From: an uncultured Oscillospiraceae bacterium
GTDB lineage: Bacteria > Bacillota_A > Clostridia > Oscillospirales > Oscillospiraceae
Direction: 5' to 3'
Length of the DNA stretch: 13,614 nt
NCBI GenBank assembly: GCA_910579155.1
Contig: CAJTTS010000083.1
Span: forward strand, 1 to 13,614
Shown here: piece by piece, positions 1 through 6,787 of the stretch
Position numbering within the stretch: the first letter of the stretch is position 1
Layout of the letters: the number at the start of each line of letters is the position of its first letter
Program-made: the position numbers and the translations under genes
The notes under the pieces: model-generated
Database searches by the model: none
What the model saw: only the letters and a program-made list of their open reading frames with translations
Told to the model about the DNA's origin: nothing

Positions 1-67
1 CTCCGGCACCCTGGTGGGCGAACTGTCCGATGGCATGAACCGAACGCTGGGGAGGGCTTTCCTATGA
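1..67 (+). CDS. C-terminus of upstream phage gene, probably tail tape measure protein (partial)
   Basis: Frame 2 is open from the window edge to a TGA at 65-67 and encodes about 21 residues (SGTLVGELSDGMNRTLGRAFL). The stop overlaps the next gene's start as ATGA. The assignment to the tape measure protein rests on gene order only: in siphophages the gene directly before the distal tail protein is normally the tape measure. The small residue-rich end fits but is not diagnostic. A purine-rich GGGGAGGG (50-56) inside it is the ribosome binding site of the next gene. Confidence 0.5.
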   Translation, partial: SGTLVGELSDGMNRTLGRAFL

Positions 68-900
68 TCCGAAAATTCAGACTGACCAATAGCGCGGGGG
101 ACGGCTGGGGTTTGAACAGCCGCTCTTCTTTCTTTCACAACATCGCCGGGTTGGGTTTCAAGGACGGCACCCAATATGAGCAGGTCGGCACCGACTTCAT
201 CCCCCTGGAGGAGCTGTTCTCCCAGGGGGAGATGTCGGGCCGCATCCTGTTCGGCGGTACCGCCGCCTACCAGACCTACCGGGACTTCTCCCGGTTCGTC
301 CGGGCGGTGCCGCTCACCCTCATCTACCAGACGGACGAGACCTACCGAGTCCCTGTCCGGCTTACCGAGCTTTCCAAGGGGGAACTGATGGAGGGCGGCG
401 GTGGGCTGGTCTGCGATGTGGCCTTCCTCGCCACCGGGCTGTTCTACAAGAGCGTCACCCGGCAGAGCGGCGTCCTCTCCATCGGCGGGAAAGTGTATCC
501 CTACACCTACAGCTACTCCTACGCCGAGGTGTCCCAGAACACCTTGGTCATCGACAGCGACAGCTACGAGGACAGCCCCTGCAAGGTCACCATCTTTGGT
601 CCCTGCCTCAACCCGGTCTGGAAGCACTATGTGGACAATGAACTGTTCGAGACAGGCCGCTACGAGGGGCTTATCATGGCGGACCACAAGTTGGTGGTGG
701 ACGCCACCGGCATTCCATACAGCATCACTGAGCGCGGCGCGGCGGACGATATCGTTGCCGACCGCTACCAGCTCTGTGATTTCACCACGGAGCGGTTCTT
801 CCACCTCAAGCATGGGAGCAACCGCATTTCCGTTTCCCACGATGGGCTGAACACAGTGAAAATGATGGTGGAAGGGAAGATTTCGTATGAAACCGTATAG
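64..900 (+). CDS. Phage distal tail protein (Dit-like)
   Basis: A 278-residue protein that likely forms the ring joining the tail tube to the baseplate or tail tip of a siphophage. I see no catalytic motif. The call rests on its size, an N-terminus (MIRKFRLTNSAGDGWGLN) resembling the Sipho_tail/Dit family, a beta-rich sequence with many Tyr, Thr and Val, and its place between a probable tape measure end and a hub protein. The start at 64 is supported by GGGGAGGG seven bases upstream and by the ATGA overlap with the previous gene. It overlaps the next gene by 14 bases, so translation is probably coupled. It could instead be another tail-tip component; the structural tail role is firmer than the exact subunit. 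Confidence 0.65.
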   Translation: MIRKFRLTNSAGDGWGLNSRSSFFHNIAGLGFKDGTQYEQVGTDFIPLEELFSQGEMSGRILFGGTAAYQTYRDFSRFVRAVPLTLIYQTDETYRVPVRLTELSKGELMEGGGGLVCDVAFLATGLFYKSVTRQSGVLSIGGKVYPYTYSYSYAEVSQNTLVIDSDSYEDSPCKVTIFGPCLNPVWKHYVDNELFETGRYEGLIMADHKLVVDATGIPYSITERGAADDIVADRYQLCDFTTERFFHLKHGSNRISVSHDGLNTVKMMVEGKISYETV

Positions 901-1969
901 TGTGGAGATTTTCCGGCCTGACTTCACCATGGTCGGGAACACCAATGTCAACGAGGTCACCTACAAAGAGGACTACCTCACCTCGGACGAGAACACCATC
1001 ACGGTGCTGGCCCTCCCCGGCATTGAAAAGCAGGACTTCATCCGCATCAGCCGGGGCAGCGAGGAGTACGCCGGGGTGGTCACCGAGATCGGCTACGGCA
1101 CCGACCGCTCCAAGCGGCTCCAGACCATTTCCTACAAGCCCCTGGTGGAGCTGCTGAACACCGGCATCCTGTTCGATGTGAACGCCCAGGGCCAGGGGAC
1201 GCTGGAGGAGTTCATCTGTGACCGCATCCGGGAGACCTTCATCGACAACCCGGACACCCTCCAGAATATCCACGGCCTGTCTGTAGCCCACACCAGCGCC
1301 ACCACTGATTGGAGCCTGCACATCACCCCGGCGGAGAGCGGCGGTCACTACAACATCGTCAACCTCATGGATTCGGTCATCGTCCCCGCCATGCAGAAAT
1401 ACGGCATTCTGGTCAAGGCGGCGCTGGACATCCAGAACCGGGAGATACACGTGACGGTGGGCCGGGCCGGGGACGGCATCCTCACCATCGAGGCCGACCT
1501 TCCCAACATCATCAAGAAAAGCGTCACCATCAAGCAGGTCAGCGCGGATGTGAACAAGCTGGTGCTGTACGACAGTGCCGACTACGCCGCCACCCGCACC
1601 TACTACCTCCACCCCGACCTGGGCTACGACACCTACGACCGGGACCGCATCACCCCTGTGGTCTGCGAGATGCAGGCGGTGCAGAGCGAGGAGGGCAGCA
1701 CCTTCGATGCCGCCGCCATCCGCGCCGCCCACGACAAGTTCTCCGGGCTGGCCTACTCCAACCTCATCGAGCTGACCATGGCGAATGACGATGGGCTGGT
1801 GAAGCCGGAGCGGATAGAGTTCGGGCAGGAGGTGGACATCATCTCGGACGGGGTGGCCTATCGGAGCATCCTCACCGGGCGGGAGCGCGGGAAAAACACC
1901 AAGCTGGTGTTCGGCACCGTCCGGCTGGACCTGACCAAAATACTAAGGAGGGGCGGCAATGGCCAATAA
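887..1969 (+). CDS. Phage baseplate hub / tail-associated (Tal- or Gp37-like) protein
   Basis: A 360-residue structural protein following the Dit-like gene, where siphophages encode the central hub that closes the tail tube and carries the fibres. The N-terminus (MKPYSVEIFRPDFTMVG), the early segment EYAGVVTEI and the closing segment DIISDGVAYRSILTGRERG resemble Gp37/hub-like proteins of phages of Gram-positive bacteria. There is no visible peptidase or lysozyme motif, so this is the short hub form without a cell-wall-cutting extension. The start is fixed by GGAAGGGAAG at about 870-880. The gene begins inside the end of the Dit gene and overlaps the fibre gene by 11 bases. GC is very high (42 of 60 in 1681-1740). 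The family name is tentative; the structural role is likely. Confidence 0.6.
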   Translation: MKPYSVEIFRPDFTMVGNTNVNEVTYKEDYLTSDENTITVLALPGIEKQDFIRISRGSEEYAGVVTEIGYGTDRSKRLQTISYKPLVELLNTGILFDVNAQGQGTLEEFICDRIRETFIDNPDTLQNIHGLSVAHTSATTDWSLHITPAESGGHYNIVNLMDSVIVPAMQKYGILVKAALDIQNREIHVTVGRAGDGILTIEADLPNIIKKSVTIKQVSADVNKLVLYDSADYAATRTYYLHPDLGYDTYDRDRITPVVCEMQAVQSEEGSTFDAAAIRAAHDKFSGLAYSNLIELTMANDDGLVKPERIEFGQEVDIISDGVAYRSILTGRERGKNTKLVFGTVRLDLTKILRRGGNGQ

Positions 1970-4136
1970 CATCGTTTTGAAAACCTTTCGCGGCGGCAGC
2001 GTGACCCCGCTGGACGATGCCATCATCCAGCAGACGGTCATCGCCACCAACGGCATCTTCAAGGGCTGCAATGTCACCTACGCCAGAGGCAACGTCCTCC
2101 ATGTGTCCCAGGGCTTCGGCATGATCAAGGGGCGGTTTTTCGAGGTGTACGACTGCGAGGTGGGGGTGATCCTCAACAGCGGCTCCGGCACCCTCCAGGG
2201 GCGGCTCTACATCCACATGGACCTGTCCAATGCGGACGAGCCGATCCAGCTCCTGACGGAAACGGCCTCGGTGCTGACCGACCTGACCGGGGACGAGGAC
2301 GTGAACTTCAACAACACCGCCTACGACCTGGAGCTGGCCACCTTCGGTGTGACCCGGACGGGCATCACCAATCCGGACGCGACTTTCGAGAAGATCACCG
2401 GGGTCTCCGGCAGCGGCGGGGCCAGCTCCCTCCAGCGTTCCACCGAATACTTCAAGGGTGACTTCGTGACCTGCAAGAACGCTCCCGGCTGGGTGACGCT
2501 TTACTGCACCGCCCAAGGTGTGACCGCCGCCACCGAGCCGCTGGATTATCTGGGCATCGCTGAAGTAGGCGACCAGGTGCAGGACGGCTCCTGCGTGTTC
2601 ACCGCCCGCGATGTGGTGGGTGAGTTGGACATTCTGAAGGACCTGCTCACCGACACCGAGACCAGCATCGCCGGTCTGGAGGGCGACATCGAGGATTTGC
2701 GGGAGGAGCTGAATCTGAAGGCCGAGGACATCCAGCCTGTGGGGTCCATCCGCTACAGCGCCGCGCCGGACATGGGCGATGACTGGCTCAAGTGTGACGG
2801 CAGCTTTGTGAGCGAGGACGATTACCCGGAACTGGTGGCCCTGCTGGGGACCAAACAGCCCACAGCGCAAGACCTCAAGACGGCCTACACCGCAGACAAG
2901 GCCGGAGCCATCACCAATACCTGTGTGTTCAACGGCTCTATCTGGGCCTATCTGGTGGACACCCATCTGCTGGTCTGCGTTCCGGCCACCAGCGCGGCAA
3001 AGACCATCCCCGTGACTGGCGCCGAGGCCCTGTCTGGAGCAAGCCCGGTGTATCTCTCTATCTGCGGTGGTTCTCTTTACCTGACACAGATCGGTGGAAC
3101 GCAGGCGAAGATTCTCCTGTTTGAGTTGGTGTCGTTCACCGGCTCGGAAACCTCTATCAAAATGACGGCGGTAACCACCTATATCAGTGGTCGGGTGACT
3201 CAAACGGCGAACCAGTACACCATCCCTTATGTGGTAGATGTGGGCGGCACCAAGATGATGGCCCTCTATATGAGTGACAGCTATTTCTACTATATCACAT
3301 GGACGGCTGGGCAGTATTCTTCCTCGGCGCAGCAGATTCAAGGCTACTGCATGGCTTATAGCGGCAGCATGAGTAAGCATTACACGCCGAAGTTGGCTGC
3401 AAAGTTCGGCTTTTCCGTGAAGAATCAGAACGAGGCGCTCTATGCTTCGCGTTTCCTTGGTATCTATCTCTACTCGAACAACTACGGATACAAGTTTTGG
3501 TTCAGCATCGCTTCTGTGTCTCAGTCCCTCTATGGAACGCCGGAGAGTGATCCGTATTCTTCCTATAACAGTTACACCAACATGGAAACGGCTATCGAAC
3601 AGGATGAGCGCGGCAGGTATCTGAAAAGATTTGTTGCTGAGGATTATACCCCCCAGATGATCACGCTCCCTACTGGTGCGAACAATGAGTATCTCTACAA
3701 CGTAGACCTCGTTGACCGAAAGGTCACACTGATGCATGGGCGGTACAACGGCAGCACTTTGCCGGAGTGGAGGGACATCAATATCAAACTCCCGTCCAGA
3801 GCGGTGCTGTTCACCGATTCCATCTGCTATGTGGCGGAGCAGTCCATGTGGTTCATCTTTGTGGGGACCGGGCTGCTGTTCGGCTCCAAGCTGGCCACCA
3901 GCGGCTGGGGCTACATCGACACGATGGGTCTCCTGGGGCTGATTGCGAAGAACGGCTGCATCACCTATCTCCCCGGCGAGAACGCACTGTATCTCAGCGG
4001 CCTCAACTCCGCTGGCATCCCGGTGGTGTGTAAGCTGCTGTTCGATGGGTTGATGGATTTCTCCGGCGAGGGCGCATGGCTCCCGGTCATGAGCAAAGAC
4101 GGCATCCCAGCCTATATCAAAGCCAGATCGACCTAA
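1959..4136 (+). CDS. Tail fibre / receptor-binding protein with phage tail collar domain
   Basis: A 725-residue protein, probably the host-recognition fibre at the tail tip. Visible layout: residues about 1-220 form a beta-rich baseplate-anchoring part; residues 223-257 (LDILKDLLTDTETSI...LREELNL) have heptad-like spacing and could be a trimerising coiled coil; residues 260-297 (PVGSIRYSAAPDMGDDWLKCDGS, then the YPELVALLG end) match the phage tail collar domain. Residues about 300-610 are rich in Tyr, Ser and Thr and are probably the variable distal domain. The C-terminus ends in PAYIKARST, typical of collar fibres. AAGGAGGGG at 1945-1953 fixes the start. The DNA for about residues 310-605 is clearly lower in GC than both flanks, which suggests domain exchange. 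No chaperone gene follows; a terminator does. Confidence 0.8.
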   Translation: MANNIVLKTFRGGSVTPLDDAIIQQTVIATNGIFKGCNVTYARGNVLHVSQGFGMIKGRFFEVYDCEVGVILNSGSGTLQGRLYIHMDLSNADEPIQLLTETASVLTDLTGDEDVNFNNTAYDLELATFGVTRTGITNPDATFEKITGVSGSGGASSLQRSTEYFKGDFVTCKNAPGWVTLYCTAQGVTAATEPLDYLGIAEVGDQVQDGSCVFTARDVVGELDILKDLLTDTETSIAGLEGDIEDLREELNLKAEDIQPVGSIRYSAAPDMGDDWLKCDGSFVSEDDYPELVALLGTKQPTAQDLKTAYTADKAGAITNTCVFNGSIWAYLVDTHLLVCVPATSAAKTIPVTGAEALSGASPVYLSICGGSLYLTQIGGTQAKILLFELVSFTGSETSIKMTAVTTYISGRVTQTANQYTIPYVVDVGGTKMMALYMSDSYFYYITWTAGQYSSSAQQIQGYCMAYSGSMSKHYTPKLAAKFGFSVKNQNEALYASRFLGIYLYSNNYGYKFWFSIASVSQSLYGTPESDPYSSYNSYTNMETAIEQDERGRYLKRFVAEDYTPQMITLPTGANNEYLYNVDLVDRKVTLMHGRYNGSTLPEWRDINIKLPSRAVLFTDSICYVAEQSMWFIFVGTGLLFGSKLATSGWGYIDTMGLLGLIAKNGCITYLPGENALYLSGLNSAGIPVVCKLLFDGLMDFSGEGAWLPVMSKDGIPAYIKARST

Positions 4137-4150
4137 AACAAATATGGATG

Positions 4151-4187
4151 AAGGGCTGTCCGCCGCTTGGCGGATGGCCTTTTATTA
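4151..4187 (+). terminator. Intrinsic terminator after the tail fibre gene
   Basis: The arm 4151-4164 pairs with 4169-4182 around a GCTT loop. This gives 14 consecutive pairs, three or four of them G-U, with a GC-only core next to the loop, followed by TATTATA. It lies 14 bases past the fibre stop and 31 bases before the holin start. It should end or attenuate tail-operon transcription ahead of the lysis genes. Confidence 0.8.
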
Positions 4188-4217
4188 TACCAATTTTCAG
4201 AAATGGAGGTTTTTGCA

Positions 4218-4643
4218 ATGAAGGAATTTTGGAACACGGTCCAGTGTGTGTTCGCCGCCGTGGGCGGCTGGCTGGGCTACTTCCTGGGCGGCTGTGACGG
4301 CCTGCTCATCGCCCTGGTGGTGTTCGCCGTGGTGGACTACATCACCGGGGTCATGTGCGCCATCAACGACCAGAAGCTGTCCAGCGAGGTGGGCTTTCGC
4401 GGCATCTGCCGGAAGGTCCTGATTTTCATTTTGGTGGGCATCGCCAACATCCTGGACGTGGAGGTCATCGGCACCGGCTCGGTGCTGCGGACGGCTATCA
4501 TCTTCTTCTACCTGTCCAACGAGGGTGTGTCCCTGCTGGAGAACGCCGCACACCTGGGTCTGCCTGTCCCCACCAAGCTGAAGGATGTTCTGGCCCAGCT
4601 CCACGACCGGGCGGAGGCGGAGGAAGGCGGTGAGGACGAATGA
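4218..4643 (+). CDS. Phage holin (TcdE / phi105-type, Phage_holin_4 family)
   Basis: A 141-residue membrane protein that would open the cytoplasmic membrane at the end of the phage cycle and release the endolysin. Hydrophobic segments lie near residues 8-23, 27-47, 66-79 and 88-101. The signature DYITGVMCAIN followed by SSEVGFRGICRKV is characteristic of the toxin-secretion/phage-lysis holin family. The tail after residue 118 is charged and ends EEGGEDE. I chose the ATG at 4218 because TGGAGGT lies seven bases upstream; an earlier in-frame ATG at 4167 falls inside the terminator hairpin. The stop overlaps the endolysin start as ATGA, so the two are translationally coupled. I see no separate promoter after the terminator. 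Confidence 0.9.
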   Translation: MKEFWNTVQCVFAAVGGWLGYFLGGCDGLLIALVVFAVVDYITGVMCAINDQKLSSEVGFRGICRKVLIFILVGIANILDVEVIGTGSVLRTAIIFFYLSNEGVSLLENAAHLGLPVPTKLKDVLAQLHDRAEAEEGGEDE

Positions 4644-5977
4644 GGCTCGTTGAATCCATCCTCACCAAGAACCCCTGCTACACCGCTGGCCGGAAGATCA
4701 CGGTCAAGGGGCTGATGCTCCACTCTGTGGGCTGTCCCCAGCCCAGCGCATCGGTGTTCGTGAAGAACTGGAACAGCGCCAGCTACGACCGGGCCTGCGT
4801 CCACGGCTTCATTGACGGCAATGATGGCACCGTCTACCAGTGCCTCCCCTGGAACCACCGGGGCTGGCATTGCGGGGCCAGCGGCAACAACACCCACATC
4901 GGGGTGGAGATGTGCGAACCGGCCTGCATCAAATACACGGGAGGGGCCACCTTCACCTGCTCCGACAAGGCCACCGCCCAGGCTGTTGCCAAGCGCACCT
5001 ATGAGGCGGCGGTGGAGCTGTTCGCCATGCTCTGCCAGAAGTTCTCACTCGACCCGCTGGGGGACGGGGTGATTGTCAGCCACAAGGAGGGCTGCAAGCG
5101 GGGCACCGCCTCCAACCACGGCGACCCGGAGCATCTGTGGACGCAGCTCGGCCTGCCCTACACGATGAACACCTTCCGGGCGGCGGTCAAGGCCACGATG
5201 GGCGGCGGGGCCGCTGCTCCCAGCGGTGTGTCCGGCACCAAGATCATGGGCGCGGCGGTGGCCACGGCGGAGCAGATGGCGGCTTACATCAAGGCCAAAA
5301 ATCCCAATGTGGCCCAGAGCGTCCTGGACATGGTGCCACTCTATCTCTCCGAGGGTACGGCGGAGGGTGTTCGGGGCGACATCGCCTTTGCGCAGTCCTG
5401 TCTGGAGACCGGGAATTTCAGCTTCGCTGGCTCCGCTGTCACACTGGAGCAGAACAACTTCTGCGGCATGGGTGTCACCGCCAATGGGCTGAAAGGAAAC
5501 TCCTTCTCCACGGCACAGCTCGGCATCCGGGCGCAGGTGCAGCACCTCAAAGCCTACGCCTCCACCGAGCCGCTGAAGGGCGAGTGCATCGACCCCCGGT
5601 TCAAGTATGTGGCAAGAGGCTGCGCCGAGGTGGTGGAGTGGCTGGGCCAGAAAGAGAATCCCCAGGGCAAGGGCTGGGCCACCGGCGCAGTCTATGGGGA
5701 GAAGATCATCGACATTCTCAAAGCCATCCTCGCCACCGCTGGTGGGGCTGCTCCGTCTCCTGCTCCCGCCGCCGTCCCTTTCATGGTGAAGGTATCCATT
5801 CCCGACCTGCGCATCCGCAGCGGCCCCGGCACCAATACCGCCGCCACCGGGAAGTTTACGGGGGTTGGTGTGTTCACCATCACCGAGGTCAAGGACGGCC
5901 CCGGCTCCACCGCAGGATGGGGGCGGCTGAAATCCGACGCAGGCTGGATTTCCTTGGACTACGCACAGAAAATTTAA
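4640..5977 (+). CDS. Phage endolysin: Amidase_2 + glucosaminidase + SH3 domains
   Basis: A 445-residue peptidoglycan hydrolase with two apparent catalytic units. Residues about 20-170 form a zinc N-acetylmuramoyl-L-alanine amidase (Amidase_2/PGRP fold): His28 in MLHSVG is the first likely zinc ligand, with His160 or His148 and Asp162 in SHKEG...NHGDPEHLW as further candidates. Residues about 205-365 resemble an endo-beta-N-acetylglucosaminidase domain, with Glu256 in AQSCLETGNFSF as the expected catalytic acid and NNFCGMGV as the usual following motif. A Pro/Ala linker (370-380) leads to a C-terminal SH3 wall-binding domain (382-445: IPDLRIRSGPGTN ... GWISLDY). No signal peptide is visible, as expected for holin-dependent export. 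It is the last gene of the lysis cassette, before a strong terminator. Confidence 0.92.
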   Translation: MRLVESILTKNPCYTAGRKITVKGLMLHSVGCPQPSASVFVKNWNSASYDRACVHGFIDGNDGTVYQCLPWNHRGWHCGASGNNTHIGVEMCEPACIKYTGGATFTCSDKATAQAVAKRTYEAAVELFAMLCQKFSLDPLGDGVIVSHKEGCKRGTASNHGDPEHLWTQLGLPYTMNTFRAAVKATMGGGAAAPSGVSGTKIMGAAVATAEQMAAYIKAKNPNVAQSVLDMVPLYLSEGTAEGVRGDIAFAQSCLETGNFSFAGSAVTLEQNNFCGMGVTANGLKGNSFSTAQLGIRAQVQHLKAYASTEPLKGECIDPRFKYVARGCAEVVEWLGQKENPQGKGWATGAVYGEKIIDILKAILATAGGAAPSPAPAAVPFMVKVSIPDLRIRSGPGTNTAATGKFTGVGVFTITEVKDGPGSTAGWGRLKSDAGWISLDYAQKI

Positions 5978-6008
5978 CCAGCGGTCAATATTTTGACCTA
6001 CAGTTCAA

Positions 6009-6045
6009 GCCCACCGGGGATTTTCTCTGGTGGGCCTTATTTTTT
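6009..6045 (+). terminator. Intrinsic terminator after the endolysin gene
   Basis: GCCCACC (6009-6015) pairs with GGTGGGC (6029-6035). The stem can extend inward by five more pairs, two of them G-U, to a short T loop, and is followed by CTTATTTTTTC. It ends the lysis operon 31 bases past its last stop. It therefore separates phage late genes from the recombination cassette, which must have its own promoter; I could not find a convincing promoter in 6046-6146. An isolated TTGACA at 6112-6117 has no matching -10 element. Confidence 0.8.
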
Positions 6046-6146
6046 CGCTCAAAATTAGGAGCCTTGGCATTTCCCAATACATAGCTGTCAGAAGGGATGA
6101 CTTGATAACGATTGACAGGCGTCCCGCAGATGGAGGTGTACAGGAA

Positions 6147-6575
6147 ATGACGGATAGCCAAAAGAGGGAAGTAGCGAATCTCCGCGCCAAGGGCAATGGC
6201 TATGGCAAAATTGCTCTTGCACTCGGCATATCGCAGAATACAGTCAAATCATACTGCCGCAGGAATAACATCAGTGCTGGTCCTGCCACCGCTGCGGAGG
6301 CAGTTGACCCATTGGAAACGGGAACAAGTTTTTGCGAGTGTTGCGGCAAGGAGATACACCAGGTTTTCGGGCATAAAACGAAACGGTTCTGCTCTGATGC
6401 CTGCAGGAACAAATGGTGGAATTCCCACCTCGATCTTGTGAAACGGAAAGCTGTGTACAAGCACAAATGCCCTGGTTGCGGCAGGGAGTTTGAGGTCTAT
6501 GGCAACAGCCGCAGGAAGTATTGTAGCCATGAATGCTACATTGCCGACCGGTTTGGAGGTGTCCACCATGGATAA
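6147..6575 (+). CDS. Helix-turn-helix protein with two Cys4 zinc fingers
   Basis: A 142-residue probable DNA-binding protein. Residues 1-45 (MTDSQKREVANLRAKGNGYGKIALALGISQNTVKSYCRRN) form a resolvase/sigma-region-4-like helix-turn-helix. Two cysteine clusters follow: Cys63, Cys65/66, Cys82 and Cys86 (CECCGKE ... FCSDAC), then Cys108, Cys111, Cys126 and Cys130 (CPGCGREF ... YCSHEC), each suited to one zinc ion. I place the start at 6147 because GGAGGTG (6132-6138) sits at proper distance; the frame stays open further upstream but runs into the terminator. It overlaps the SHOCT gene by eight bases and opens the recombinase operon. From context it may regulate the recombinases or help define their direction. 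I do not recognise a characterised member, so the role is inference. Confidence 0.75.
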   Translation: MTDSQKREVANLRAKGNGYGKIALALGISQNTVKSYCRRNNISAGPATAAEAVDPLETGTSFCECCGKEIHQVFGHKTKRFCSDACRNKWWNSHLDLVKRKAVYKHKCPGCGREFEVYGNSRRKYCSHECYIADRFGGVHHG

Positions 6576-6747
6576 GGACGATTTTAGGAATGAGAAGCTC
6601 TATCAGGCCACCATGGGCATGGCAAGGAAAATGTTCTCCGAGGGGCTGATTTCAGAGGAAGAGTATCGTCAGATTGATACAATTTTTCTTGCGAAATACC
6701 AGCCTGTTTTCGGCACATTATTTTCCGGCTTGTCGTTGACTTTATAG
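6568..6747 (+). CDS. Small SHOCT-like protein
   Basis: A 59-residue protein whose core, residues 11-45 (LYQATMGMARKMFSEGLISEEEYRQIDTIFLAKY), has the SHOCT pattern: a helix, a G-hydrophobic-[ST]-E-E-E turn and a second helix. SHOCT units are thought to act in oligomerisation or protein contact. The ATG at 6568 is chosen over the upstream in-frame ATG at 6490 because GGAGGT (6555-6560) lies seven bases ahead and because the upstream codons overlap the zinc-finger gene. Its position between a DNA-binding protein and two recombinases makes a partner or recombination-direction role plausible, but the sequence does not show this. Confidence 0.75.
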   Translation: MDKDDFRNEKLYQATMGMARKMFSEGLISEEEYRQIDTIFLAKYQPVFGTLFSGLSLTL

Positions 6748-6787
6748 CCTTTAAGAGTGATGTATAGTAGCGGAAGGAAGTGATTTT

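Noticed and set aside
1872..3737. A 621-codon open frame on the minus strand opposite the tail fibre and hub genes
   Set aside because: It is antisense to a fibre gene with clear domain motifs and a good ribosome binding site. Its translation is rich in His, Arg and Gly with no recognisable domain, as expected from GC-biased codons read backwards.
2880..4136. Diversity-generating retroelement acting on the tail fibre
   Set aside because: A reverse transcriptase is present, but it belongs to a group II intron 9 kb away in another gene. I see no template repeat near the fibre.
6112..6140. TTGACA as the promoter of the recombination cassette
   Set aside because: No -10 element at 16-18 bases; the expected position overlaps the ribosome binding site of the first gene.
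6030..6146. Upstream extension of the HTH/zinc-finger protein to 6030
   Set aside because: That start overlaps the terminator hairpin and lacks a ribosome binding site; the start at 6147 has both a good site and the conserved N-terminus.
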